DNA of 34,062 nt. Origin: Shinella lacus (lineage in GTDB: Bacteria > Pseudomonadota > Alphaproteobacteria > Rhizobiales > Rhizobiaceae). The notes under the pieces are model-generated. The model saw nothing but the letters and a program-made list of their open reading frames with translations. It was not told the DNA's origin and did not search any database. Positions 8,325-15,839 of this stretch are shown here, one piece after another (the first letter of the stretch is position 1; every line of letters begins with the position of its first letter). Location: positions 1 to 34,062 of the forward strand of contig NZ_WHSB02000027.1 in the NCBI RefSeq assembly GCF_010994755.1, written 5' to 3'. A program made the translations under genes and the position numbers.

Positions 8325-8592
8325 TGCCGGCCGTTTCAAGCCGCTTGGCCATCAGCGCTGGATTGACGAGCATCGCTGTGGAGGCCAGCACCATCGACAG
8401 GCCGAGCTTCATCGGGAACAACAGAAACTGATCTAATAACGGGCTATCGGAGTAGGAGACCGCGGCGCTGCGTACGGTCTCTTGGAAAGGCCGTACGACC
8501 GCCTCGCCGGCGTCTTGCACCTCTGCGATGTTGACCGGTTCAATGCTGGCAATGCCTGTAGGAATCGGTTCACCAAGCTTCAGGTCTGACAT
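8314..8592 (-). CDS. Small hypothetical protein, phasin-like in style
   Basis: A 92-residue protein from the ATG at 8592, chosen over the longer frame from 8664 because AAAAGGA lies 8-9 bases upstream (minus strand). The N-terminus (MSDLKLGEPIPTGIASIEPV) is followed by an amphipathic helix and a hydrophobic stretch (FLLFPMKLGLSMVLASTAML) that could be a membrane helix. Layout and composition recall small phasin-like rhizobial proteins, but no family is certain. Its last 11 bases overlap the decayed scpB reading on the other strand. Confidence 0.6.
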   Translation of the reverse strand: MSDLKLGEPIPTGIASIEPVNIAEVQDAGEAVVRPFQETVRSAAVSYSDSPLLDQFLLFPMKLGLSMVLASTAMLVNPALMAKRLETAGITQ

Positions 8593-8692
8593 GGTGCGTC
8601 CTTTTGCGGTTGACGACCGATAAGTGCTGCAGCGCACAAAAATTCCGTCCAGCACGCCACGCAATACACGATCTGCCGCCCGCGGCTGCGGG

Positions 8693-8908
8693 TCACTCCA
8701 GGTCCAGTGACTTCTTGAGTTCGTCGATCCGTTTTGACGCTTCGGCCTTGGTCAGGTCCTCGGCGTAGGCATCGGGCTGATGCGCCTGTTCCGACAGCGT
8801 CTTCAGATAAGAGCGCTGAGCGCCGGTCATCGGCTCGTCGCCGCTGACCCAGTCGTCCGGGTCTTTCTGCGTGTTGGACGAGGTATCGGTTTTCGGGTTT
8901 TCACTTAT
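8693..8908 (-). CDS. DUF3072 protein with an ATA in place of the start codon
   Basis: A 71-codon frame on the minus strand ending at TGA 8695-8693. The C-terminal part reads DPDDWVSGDEPMTGAQRSYL, then LTKAEASKRIDELKK, the conserved DUF3072 domain (small proteins of unknown role). An AGGAG at 8919-8915 is followed, at ideal distance, by ATA-AGT-GAA-AAC where ATG-AGT-GAA-AAC is expected. Either initiation occurs at ATA (rare), or at the internal Met of EPMTGAQ giving a shortened domain, or a start-codon mutation has silenced the gene. The short frame would be missed by ordinary ATG-based gene finding. Confidence 0.72.
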   Translation of the reverse strand: MSENPKTDTSSNTQKDPDDWVSGDEPMTGAQRSYLKTLSEQAHQPDAYAEDLTKAEASKRIDELKKSLDLE

Positions 8909-8914
8909 TAGGTT

Positions 8915-8919
8915 CTCCT
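8915..8919 (-). promoter_or_regulatory. Shine-Dalgarno ahead of the ATA codon
   Basis: AGGAG on the minus strand, six bases before the ATA at 8908-8906. Its position fixes the intended start of the DUF3072 gene and shows that the first codon differs from ATG by one base. Confidence 0.6.
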
Positions 8920-9028
8920 AGATTCGTTCTGCAAACGTTCTTTTGTGGCCGATGGTTCCGGTGTCTGCTCGATCGGCGCATGGAACTCCGCTGTCGGCCC
9001 TTCGTTTCGCTTGCGCATTCGCAAGTCG

Positions 9029-9743
9029 ATGAGAAGACGATTGCCGATCATCGCCACCGCCGGCCTGGTCCATCCCGAAAAAGGTGGCCGACCGGTTTGC
9101 GCAGGAAGGAAGTGGCCTCACCCGATATGCATCGGTGTTCGATGGCGTCGAAATCAATTCGACCTTCTACCGTCGCCACAAGGCATCGACCTTCGCGCGG
9201 TGGGCGCAATCCGTGCCGGATAGCTTTCGGTTCGCGGTTAAGATCCCCAAGGAAATCACCCACACCCACGCGATGAAAGACATCGCCGAGCCGATTGGCA
9301 CCTTCCTTGAAGATATTACGCCGCTTGGAGAGAAGCGAGGACCGCTGCTCTGCCAGCTGCCGCCGTCACTGGCCTTCGACGCGGACGCGCTCGACAGCGC
9401 GTTCAATACAGTACGGAATGCCGATGACGGACCGATCGTGATCGAGGTACGTCACAAGAGCTGGGCGTCGGCCGAGGCACGGGATCTGCTGAAGAGCTAC
9501 GCGATCAATAGGGTTCTTGCCGATCCGGCGCTGGTGTGGCCGACGGAGGATTTCGACACACCGCCAAAATACGTTCGTCTCCACGGCAAGCCGAAAATCT
9601 ATTACTCGAGCTACACTGATGAGGAGATCAGGCCGTTCTCAGACCTGTTGGCGGCGGATGGCTGGTGCGTGTTCGACAATACCGCCTCCGGGGCAGCGAT
9701 CGAAAACGCGCTGACGCTGGTCGATTTCCATCTGAAGCGATAG
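9029..9743 (+). pseudogene. DUF72 family gene with N-terminal frameshift
   Basis: DUF72 proteins (TIM-barrel fold, unknown enzymatic role) normally start with a strand and the motif GTAGW. Here the ATG at 9029 gives MRRRLPIIATAG, then one extra C at 9064/9065 (GGCCTGG instead of GGCTGG) shifts the frame. After the shift the expected WSIPKKVADRF is readable, and the remaining 219 residues from 9084 are open and well conserved (GVEINSTFYR, RFAVKIPKEITH, GPLLCQLPPS, IEVRHKSW, VRLHGKPKIYYSSY). A product from 9084 would lack the first barrel strand. The gene is either broken or the extra C is an error. Confidence 0.78.
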
Positions 9744-9828
9744 CAGATCGCCGCAGCGAGAATGACAGTGATCGCAGAGATTAAGCTGCTGTGAAGGAAC
9801 AGCATAAATCTCCGGGAGTTATGGCGAA

Positions 9829-10750
9829 ATGAACCAGACCCTTACTGAAATCGACACGATCGCCGTGGAAGCTAAGCTGGCATCAGGCTTAGTGTACGTT
9901 CCTGGATTAGAGACCGGCATCACCCGTAAGGTGGGCGCCAGAGGCTTCATGTACTACCGACCGGACGGGCGACGGATCACGGAAGCTGCCGAGATTTCTC
10001 GATTGAACGCCTTAGCGATACCGCCAGCCTACACCGATGTCATCATTTCAACCAACCCGTTTCCCATCTCCAGGCAATCGGCAAAGATGCACGGGGCCGT
10101 CGCCAGTATCGTTACCATTCCGACTGGCACGCGCATCGTGGAAAAGCCAAGTTCGAACGGCTCACCGACTTCGCCGATTGCCTGCCAGATCTGCGTGAGC
10201 GGGTTGAGATCGATTTACGCTCTCGCGGCCTGACAATGAATAAAGCCTTGGCTACCGTAGTGTGGATGCTCGACAACCTGTACATCCGCGTCGGTAACGC
10301 CGCGTATGCCGAGGCGAATAAGTCATATGGACTGACGACCTTGCGCAATCGCCATGTGAAGGTCGATGGTGGGAGCCTTAAATTCCGCTTTAAGGGGAAG
10401 TCGGGCAAGGAATGGAACCTGGCTCACAGCGATCGTCGCATTGCCAACGTCGTCCGAAAGCTCCAGGAGCTGCCCGGCCAACACCTCTTTCAATATGTTT
10501 GCGATGAGGGCGGATGCAGACCGATCTCTTCGCACGACGTAAATTCATATATCCGCGAAATCACCGGCGAGGACTTCAGTTCAAAGCAATTCCGAACATG
10601 GGGTGCCACCTGCATGGCGGTTGAAGCCCTTGCTTCGCTTGAGGTCGCAGCGTCCAAGCGCGACCTTGCTCGCCAACTTAACGAGGCGATTGATGCGGTC
10701 GCTTCGAAACTCGTCAACACCCGCTCGGTCTGTCGCTCCTCGTATATTCA
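9829..10750 (+). pseudogene. Bacterial DNA topoisomerase IB gene, frameshifted and 3'-truncated
   Basis: The frame from ATG 9829 opens with the N-terminal domain of bacterial type IB topoisomerase (GLVYVPGLETGITRK, GFMYYRPDGRRITEAAEISR, ALAIPPAYTDV). Near 10060-10065 the homology moves to another frame, continuing HLQAIGKDARGRRQYRYHSD, then LYIRVGNAAYAE, NKSYGLTTLRNRHV, FRFKGKSGKEWN and FRTWGATCMAV. The C-terminal block VCRSSYIHPA holds the expected active-site tyrosine; immediately after it (about 10750) the DNA joins the DUF1612 gene. The enzyme would relax supercoils through a 3'-phosphotyrosyl intermediate. Several catalytic-domain blocks are intact in the second frame, but the full protein cannot be made as sequenced. 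Confidence 0.82.
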
Positions 10751-11759
10751 TCCGGCGTTCCCACTTCGCCGATGCCTGCGCCTCGCTGTGGATCGACGGC
10801 GAACTCGTCCATCTCGAGGGCCTCGTCCTGCACGATGCCAGCCACGACATCCGCACACCGACTCATGAGCTGACTATCGCCCGCGACGTCTTGCGCACCC
10901 GCCGGCGGATCGCGGCGCAGACACCCGGCTGGGCTCTCACCCCGGACGGTCTCCGCAGCCTGCGCGGGCATGCATGGCCTGCAGCATCTTTTGGTGAAGA
11001 GGGTGGCCTCCAGCGTGAAAGCACCGCCGTGCACGTCGATGCGGCCGGGGAAGGGGAGAGGGAAGACGGCAATAACGATACCGGCGCGCTCGACGCCGAG
11101 CTGGCCGCCATCGATGTGGTGCTGGCGCGCTCGGAAGCCGTGTTGAAGAGAGCGGCCGCGCCAATAAGCCAGTCGCGGGATCGTGTCCACTCGTCTACGG
11201 TCCCGACTGGGACGAGGATGCGCGGCGGGAAGAGTGGCGCACCGTGCTTCGCCAGGCGGATTACTTGCCGCCTGTGCTGCAGGCTGTTGTCGCCCTCGAT
11301 GCCTGGAACACGCTCGAGGTGCTGCAGCACGCGCCCTGACTTGGACGGCACCTCGCAGCCTCGATCCTGCGCCAGGCCGGGATCACCACCGGCGCGCATC
11401 TCGCCGCCATCAACCTCGGCCTGAAAACCATTCCCATCGACCGGCGCCGGCATCGGAGCCGCGAGGTCCGGCTGCTGGCCATTGCCGACGGGCTGATTGC
11501 GGCCGCCGAGATCGGGCTCAAGGAACATGACCGCCTGGTGCTCGCGCGAAAAATGATGGAGCGCAAACTGTCGGGAAGACGAACGTCTTCAAAACTGCCG
11601 GAACTCGTCGATCTCGTCATAGCGACGCCGCTCCTTCATGCCGGCACGGTCACGAAAACGCTTGGGGTCACGCCGCAGGCGGCGCGGCGGATCGTGACGG
11701 AGCTCGGCTTGCGCGAGATGACAGGGAGGGGGAGGTTTCGAGCATGGGGGATCATGTGA
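10751..11759 (+). pseudogene. DUF1612 (RHE_PE00001-type) gene, truncated, shifted and with a nonsense codon
   Basis: From about 10751 the translation is that of the DUF1612 plus helix-turn-helix family of rhizobial plasmids: SHFADACASLWIDGELVHLE, DIRTPTHELTIARDVLRTRR, ELAAIDVVLARSE. A -1 shift near 11150 moves it to the next frame, reading LVYGPDWDEDARREEW and then ALDAWNTLEVLQHAP. A TGA at 11337-11339 follows, where the family has Trp (TGG). The same frame then stays open to 11759 (NLGLKTIPIDRR, KEHDRLVLARKMMERKL, SKLPELVDLV) and ends with the DNA-binding-like ELGLREMTGRGRFRAWGIM. The N-terminal about 100 residues are missing, replaced by the topoisomerase fragment. Function is unknown; this copy is inactive. 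Confidence 0.8.
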
Positions 11760-12040
11760 GGCGCGATCGCAGCGAGGCATGTCCTTTTCCCGACAAAGGG
11801 CGTAGCAACTGCTGGCGTAGTGATTGGCTACTGCCCCAACGTCATTTTTCAGGCCCAATAGGGTTTCGGAGGTCGCGTAAGTTTCGTGCTGGCTTTGATC
11901 TATAAAAGAAGCCCTGTGGCCAGCCCAAAAGGTTGTGTGCAGGCGAATCGAGGCTTGCCTGTTCCGATGATATTCGCGATGGTCAAGACACGTGCAACCC
12001 AAGGGTCGAAAATGAGCTATCTCATCAGTGTCGTTGAGCC
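11760..12040. other. Upstream region of the core island
   Basis: About 280 bases without a large gene. It contains a possible 10-codon leader (12012-12044) described separately and should contain the promoter of the proteasome-like gene. I see no clear -35/-10 pair or terminator. Confidence 0.3.
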
Positions 12041-12044
12041 ATGA
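12012..12044 (+). CDS. Possible 10-residue leader peptide
   Basis: ATG at 12012 opens a 10-codon frame (MSYLISVVEP) with AAGGG at 12001-12005, better than anything in front of the following gene. Its TGA overlaps the ATG at 12041 in the form ATGA. Such an arrangement allows ribosomes ending the leader to restart on the next gene. It is short and could be chance. Confidence 0.3.
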   Translation: MSYLISVVEP

Positions 12045-13282
12045 CTGCCGAGATTGCGATACTGAACCGAACCGCGGTGGCCCTCGCCGCGGATAGCGTC
12101 GTCACGTTGAGCGATGGTCGCCGGCACAAGACCTACGATTCTGCCGAAAAGATTTTCGAGTTTTCGCGCTATCAACCGATCGCGCTGATGATCTACAATA
12201 ACGCGCAGTTTATGAACACGCCGCTTGAAGTCATCATCAGAGAGTATCGCGAAAAGCTTACGACAAATACCTTCAAATCTCTGGTCCAGGTTTGGCCTGA
12301 GTTCGAAAAATACCTTCTTTCGTTCAAGCGCGGCCAAGAGGACGAACTTGACCACTTTCGCGGGATGGTTCTGCGCGAGGTCAAGGAGATAAAGTCACAG
12401 GTGCTGACCCACGTGCTTTCTTCCATGGGGAAGCGCAGCCGGAAGTCCCGGGAATCCGTTCAGGACTTCATCGTGAGGCAATGCGGTCTTCGCAAAGCGG
12501 AGGCAGAGCAGTCGCCGCTCAAAGACTTTCTGACGGATGTAAAACCGGAGCAGTTTCGGGAGATTTACGGTGCAGCGGTGATTGACGTGGCCAAGGGCAC
12601 CAAGCTCGAAATCTCGCCGGATATCGAGACGGCCCTGTGCGATATGATGTTTGCCGTCATCAAGTCCAACCAGAAGTCTGCAGCGTTCACCGGGCTGGTG
12701 TTCACCGGCTTTGGGGCCGAGGAGCTGTTTCCCACGCTCAGTTCCGTCGAGATCGATGGCGTCTACTTCAACCAGTTCCGCGTCCTTGCCACCAATCTGA
12801 TCGATATCGATCGAAGGGGAGAAACCGCGGCAATCGTTCCGTTTGCCCAACAGGATATGCCCGAGAGGTTCATGCAGGGTATCGATGGGGAGTTCGAGGC
12901 GGCGCTTGAAAACCTTTGTCTGAGCATGGTCGGTCAGATTGTCGACCAAAACAAGCGTGCATTCCGCAACGGAAAGGCAGACCTCATCAAGGCAGCCGTC
13001 GCCGAGGAGTTCCGCGACGGTCTGGATCGGCTGAAGAAGAAGAATTCAGACGACCTGCTCTCCGTTGTAAACCACCTCTCCAAGAAGGAGCTCGGCGAGG
13101 TCGCTTACTCGTTGGTGGAACTTACGTCACGCAAGCGCCGTTATTCAAACGATCTTGAGACGGTTGGCGGCCCCATCGATGTGGCAATCTTGACCCAGAA
13201 CGAAGGCTTTATCTGGGTTCGCCGTAAGCATTACTTCGATATCGCCCTCAATCCCAGATATGATCCCAAGCGCAGCAGATGA
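12041..13282 (+). CDS. Proteasome-like Ntn-hydrolase family protein, 413 aa
   Basis: A 413-residue protein whose first about 70 residues look like a proteasome beta / HslV subunit. Removal of Met1 would expose Thr2. Counting it as Thr1, an Asp stands at position 17 (VALAADS) and a Thr at 21, as in proteasome beta subunits. A Lys in SAEKIFEF lies at 36, close to the catalytic Lys33, followed by an IALMIYNNAQFM strand-turn like the GlyAsp-Ala region of that fold. The rest (residues 80-413) is an unfamiliar, mostly helical extension. A family of 'AADS..T' hypothetical proteins of this kind exists, but I know no characterised member. The start is supported by the ATGA junction with the leader. 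A small partner gene follows after 11 bases. I infer an N-terminal nucleophile peptidase or amidase. Confidence 0.7.
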   Translation: MTAEIAILNRTAVALAADSVVTLSDGRRHKTYDSAEKIFEFSRYQPIALMIYNNAQFMNTPLEVIIREYREKLTTNTFKSLVQVWPEFEKYLLSFKRGQEDELDHFRGMVLREVKEIKSQVLTHVLSSMGKRSRKSRESVQDFIVRQCGLRKAEAEQSPLKDFLTDVKPEQFREIYGAAVIDVAKGTKLEISPDIETALCDMMFAVIKSNQKSAAFTGLVFTGFGAEELFPTLSSVEIDGVYFNQFRVLATNLIDIDRRGETAAIVPFAQQDMPERFMQGIDGEFEAALENLCLSMVGQIVDQNKRAFRNGKADLIKAAVAEEFRDGLDRLKKKNSDDLLSVVNHLSKKELGEVAYSLVELTSRKRRYSNDLETVGGPIDVAILTQNEGFIWVRRKHYFDIALNPRYDPKRSR

Positions 13283-13293
13283 GGAATTGACTC

Positions 13294-13497
13294 ATGGACA
13301 ATCACCGAATCCGACGCTCAATCAATCAACCGCGTACAGACGATGACGATCTGAGATCGTATATTGAAGGCGAGTCTGCAGACGAGATCGTGCGCCAGGT
13401 GTCCGACGCGTTTGCTTTGCGTCTGTCAGAAATCTTGAAAAAGGGAAGAGCTGCCCCGAAGCGGCCTAGCGATTCCGGGGACGAAAGACGCCGATGA
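13294..13497 (+). CDS. Small partner protein of the proteasome-like gene, 67 aa
   Basis: A 67-residue hydrophilic protein: an acidic centre (TDDDDLRSYIEGESADEIV), a helix (RQVSDAFALRLSEIL) and a basic tail. GAGGA precedes the ATG by 9 bases, and the gene starts 11 bases after the previous stop, so it is co-transcribed. No known domain. Its last 32 bases overlap the 3' end of the convergent ADP-ribosyltransferase-like gene. It could be a regulator, adaptor or substrate tag of the upstream hydrolase; this is a guess from position. Confidence 0.65.
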   Translation: MDNHRIRRSINQPRTDDDDLRSYIEGESADEIVRQVSDAFALRLSEILKKGRAAPKRPSDSGDERRR

Positions 13498-14083
13498 TGC
13501 TCGTCTCTGAGCGAACGGCGATTTGCGTGTGGGTTTTTTGGTAGAATCCACCACCCGGATAAACGTTGTCCCCTTCGACGAAGAGACCCCGTACGGTGTC
13601 GAAGGGAAGGATAGCGGGCGCTGCACCCGTGGCTTGTGCATACCGGACTTCGTCTTCTATGTTTTCATGCAAGTGCTTGATTACGGCGCAGTCGAGGTAC
13701 CTTAGAAGCTTGTCTCCAACCTTGGCTCCGCGAATATCCTTATTTTCCGGAAGGGTTAACTTCGCCTTCGCTCTCGCTGCTTCAAAGCTGCGATACGCAT
13801 CGGCGAGGAGATCAAGATTCTCACGCACCGTAAGATCCAGACAGTTTCCAAGATCGATGACTGCGCCGACAACCGCAGCACTTTTATACGACCCACGTTT
13901 GACTTTTTCTTGCGCCCATTCCAGCGCTCTCCCGGGATCGCCTTCCCAGAAATAGGCGCCGGATCCCAGCCAGTCGAAATCCTCAGTGCTTTGCCGAAAT
14001 GGCCCGCCCTGCAAGAGAGCGTCTGCTGTTTGCCCATCGCAACCATGGAAACCCAGTACGAAGCTCGTATGGAATGACGTCAC
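13466..14083 (-). CDS. PARP/ADP-ribosyltransferase-like protein, 205 aa
   Basis: A 205-residue protein starting at GTG 14083, which overlaps the stop of the upstream 60-aa gene (GTGA). The pattern fits the PARP-type ADP-ribosyltransferase fold: GFHGCD with His13-Gly14, about 30 residues later LGSGAYFWEGDPGRALEWA with Tyr44, and near the end THTQIAVRSETSIIG, where Gln187 sits at the place of the catalytic Glu. This would be an H-Y-Q triad. Such enzymes transfer ADP-ribose from NAD+ to protein, RNA or DNA; many bacterial ones are toxins. The middle (AVVGAVIDLGNCLDL) is characteristic of a family I have seen only as hypothetical. With the XRE regulator and the 60-aa gene it forms a toxin-antitoxin-like module. 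The fold is inferred from motif order. Confidence 0.65.
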   Translation of the reverse strand: MTSFHTSFVLGFHGCDGQTADALLQGGPFRQSTEDFDWLGSGAYFWEGDPGRALEWAQEKVKRGSYKSAAVVGAVIDLGNCLDLTVRENLDLLADAYRSFEAARAKAKLTLPENKDIRGAKVGDKLLRYLDCAVIKHLHENIEDEVRYAQATGAAPAILPFDTVRGLFVEGDNVYPGGGFYQKTHTQIAVRSETSIIGVFRPRNR

Positions 14084-14262
14084 TTCTGGCCACGCTTCTC
14101 GTGCTTCTCGGGCTGGCCGCCATACTGCGGTTTTAGCTCGCCGTCGCCATCGTAGAGACCCTCGTCGATGAGCCATTGCCTTGCCATTTCCTGCGTCTGT
14201 GTTTTTTCGTCGGACCGGCGCTTCAACATGGCGCGGATCGCTTGTCTTTCAGCTTCGTTCAT
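14080..14262 (-). CDS. Small hydrophilic protein, possible antitoxin, 60 aa
   Basis: A 60-residue protein (MNEAERQAIRAMLKRR, then MARQWLIDEGLYDGDGELKP and a charged tail). AGGAGTGG precedes the ATG. It lies 15 bases after the XRE gene and overlaps the downstream ADP-ribosyltransferase-like gene by four bases, so the three are translated together. Small charged proteins directly before a toxin are often antitoxins; no domain proves this one is. Confidence 0.65.
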   Translation of the reverse strand: MNEAERQAIRAMLKRRSDEKTQTQEMARQWLIDEGLYDGDGELKPQYGGQPEKHEKRGQK

Positions 14263-14277
14263 TTTCCACTCCTGTTC

Positions 14278-14643
14278 CTACTTCCGATCGCTATTCTTTC
14301 GGAGCCGCGTGTAAGCGGCGGTGATCATATCTATCATCGCATCACGGCCATCATCAGGCAAACTCGGATCAGACTGAAGCACAGCAGTAATTTTGGAGAG
14401 GGGTTCAGCTTCGTATGCCATCTCTGATGGTTCTCTAACGAATGTATCTGCACTCAACCCCGCCCAGCGAACCAGCGCAGTCAGGCTGTCGACATCAGGG
14501 CGTTTGCCTTGAGCCATGCGCGTCAATGTCGATGCGCTGACACCGGACTGTTCGGCGACCTGTTTCCAGTTCAGTTGCCGTGAAGCGCGAGCGCTGTCGA
14601 GGGCCTGATAGAACGCACCGCCTCTAAATTCTGACTTCGACAT
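14278..14643 (-). CDS. XRE-family helix-turn-helix regulator, 121 aa
   Basis: A 121-residue protein with a Cro/CI-type helix-turn-helix at about residues 22-75: LNWKQVAEQSGVSASTLTRM, then GKRPDVDSLTALVRWAGLS. The C-terminal third is helical and may mediate dimerisation. It is first in the three-gene minus-strand operon and is transcribed divergently from the ubiquitin-like operon, with only 95 bases between them. It is therefore the likely regulator of both, through the TTGCAAT repeats in that gap. Confidence 0.85.
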   Translation of the reverse strand: MSKSEFRGGAFYQALDSARASRQLNWKQVAEQSGVSASTLTRMAQGKRPDVDSLTALVRWAGLSADTFVREPSEMAYEAEPLSKITAVLQSDPSLPDDGRDAMIDMITAAYTRLRKNSDRK

Positions 14644-14738
14644 TGAATTTCACTCTTGCAATTTCGTTTTCTTTCGCCATATTGGCATTGTGATTGCAAG
14701 AATGCAATTGAAATCTACATCTGAAATAGGAGGCCCAA
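14644..14738. promoter_or_regulatory. Divergent promoter with TTGCAAT inverted repeats
   Basis: The AT-rich 95-base gap between the XRE gene and the ubiquitin-like operon. It contains CTTGCAAT at 14655-14662 and its exact inverse ATTGCAAG at 14693-14700, followed by a third related site, ATGCAATTG, at 14702-14710. An AGGAGG ribosome-binding site for the gene at 14739 is at the right end. The repeats are good candidates for binding by the divergent XRE protein. Confidence 0.5.
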
Positions 14739-15839
14739 ATGAGCGCCGAACTTACGATAGCGAAAACAAAGGGCCTCTTTATCGAGGTAGCTGGTACCGA
14801 TCTGGCGTTTCGGCCGGTAAGCGTGGCCGACCGCTCACCAACGGGTCGCCAGATCCTAGGATATTGCGATGTCTCACCGCGTGACGAGTATGTCGTCCTA
14901 CAGTGGATGGCGGATGGCGATATCGAGGAGGTCCGATCTGACGAGGTCGTCAGCCTCGACTCCGACGTTGCGGCAAAGTTCATCGTAGCGAAAGCCGACC
15001 GGTTGTATCGCCTGTTCCTCAATGATCGGTCATTGAGTTGGCCGGACCGCAGCATCTCAGAACCGGCGCTGCGGATCCTTGGTAAAATCCCGGAAACCGA
15101 GCTTCTTTATGTGCGTCATGAGGCCGAGCCCGATCGACCCCTCGAAGTCGGTGGAAGCCTATCGCTGGCTGAAGTCGGCGTCGAGAGCGTTTATTCGCGC
15201 CACGCAGAGTGGGAACTCAACGTCCAGGGTGTAACGATTAAGTTCGACAGGCCCGATGTCGTTGTCCGCGATGCGCTGACAAAGGCGGGCTTCAACCCTG
15301 ACCAAGGCTGGATCATTGTTCTCAAGTCGCGTGACGGAAAACGTCAAGTCACCGTCGACGACACGATCGACCTGCGCTCGCCCGGGATTGAGAAGCTCCG
15401 GCTGACACCGCGCGAGATCAACAATGGTGAACTTCCTCAGTCGCGCCGGCAGTTTCGACTGCTACCGGTCGACAAGGAGGGGCTGACGGCACGGGGATTC
15501 CATTGGGAAACAATCGTTGATGGCGCCAGACGGTGGCTGTTGCTCCACGGGATGGAATTGCCGGCCGGTTATACCGTCGCATCGACGTCTGTCGCGATCG
15601 AGATTCCGAGTAGCTATCCCACCGCGGAACTTGACATGTTTTACTGTTATCCGCAGCTGAACCGACAGGACGGAGTTGCCATACCGCAGACGCAAGTAAC
15701 CGAAGCGATCGAGGGGAGGGGGTTTCAGCGCTGGTCTCGTCACCGCGGCGCCATCGCACCGTGGCGGCCTGGCCTGGACAACGTCATCACCCATCTCGCT
15801 CTGGTCGAGGCCGCGCTGTTGCGTGAGGTCGAAGTATGA
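14739..15839 (+). CDS. Triple ubiquitin-like domain protein fused to an E2-like domain
   Basis: A 366-residue protein with AGGAGG six bases before the ATG. It reads as a multi-ubiquitin-like protein: three beta-grasp-like repeats at about 12-88, 89-153 and 157-226, of which the third opens WELNVQGVTIKF and has the typical DD-TIDL-SPGIEKL end. Residues about 237-366 match the prokaryotic E2 family E: FHWETIVDGARRWLLLHG, SSYPTAELDMFYCYP, RWSRHRG, PWRPGLDN and THLALVE. The only cysteine in that domain is Cys303, in the strand before the usual catalytic site, so thioester chemistry is uncertain. The repeats have no free di-glycine end because they are fused to the E2 domain. It overlaps the next gene (ATGA), so the modifier, E2, E1 and JAB peptidase are produced together. 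Confidence 0.82.
   Translation: MSAELTIAKTKGLFIEVAGTDLAFRPVSVADRSPTGRQILGYCDVSPRDEYVVLQWMADGDIEEVRSDEVVSLDSDVAAKFIVAKADRLYRLFLNDRSLSWPDRSISEPALRILGKIPETELLYVRHEAEPDRPLEVGGSLSLAEVGVESVYSRHAEWELNVQGVTIKFDRPDVVVRDALTKAGFNPDQGWIIVLKSRDGKRQVTVDDTIDLRSPGIEKLRLTPREINNGELPQSRRQFRLLPVDKEGLTARGFHWETIVDGARRWLLLHGMELPAGYTVASTSVAIEIPSSYPTAELDMFYCYPQLNRQDGVAIPQTQVTEAIEGRGFQRWSRHRGAIAPWRPGLDNVITHLALVEAALLREVEV

Noticed and set aside
7455..8339. 294-codon minus-strand open frame
   Set aside because: Antisense to recognisable DUF1403 and ScpB sequence; no ribosome-binding site or family features of its own.
10863..11528. 221-codon minus-strand open frame
   Set aside because: Antisense to the recognisable DUF1612 reading; no motif of its own.
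13566..13955. 129-codon plus-strand open frame in the ADP-ribosyltransferase-like gene
   Set aside because: Antisense shadow; the minus-strand gene shows ordered motifs and a coupled start.
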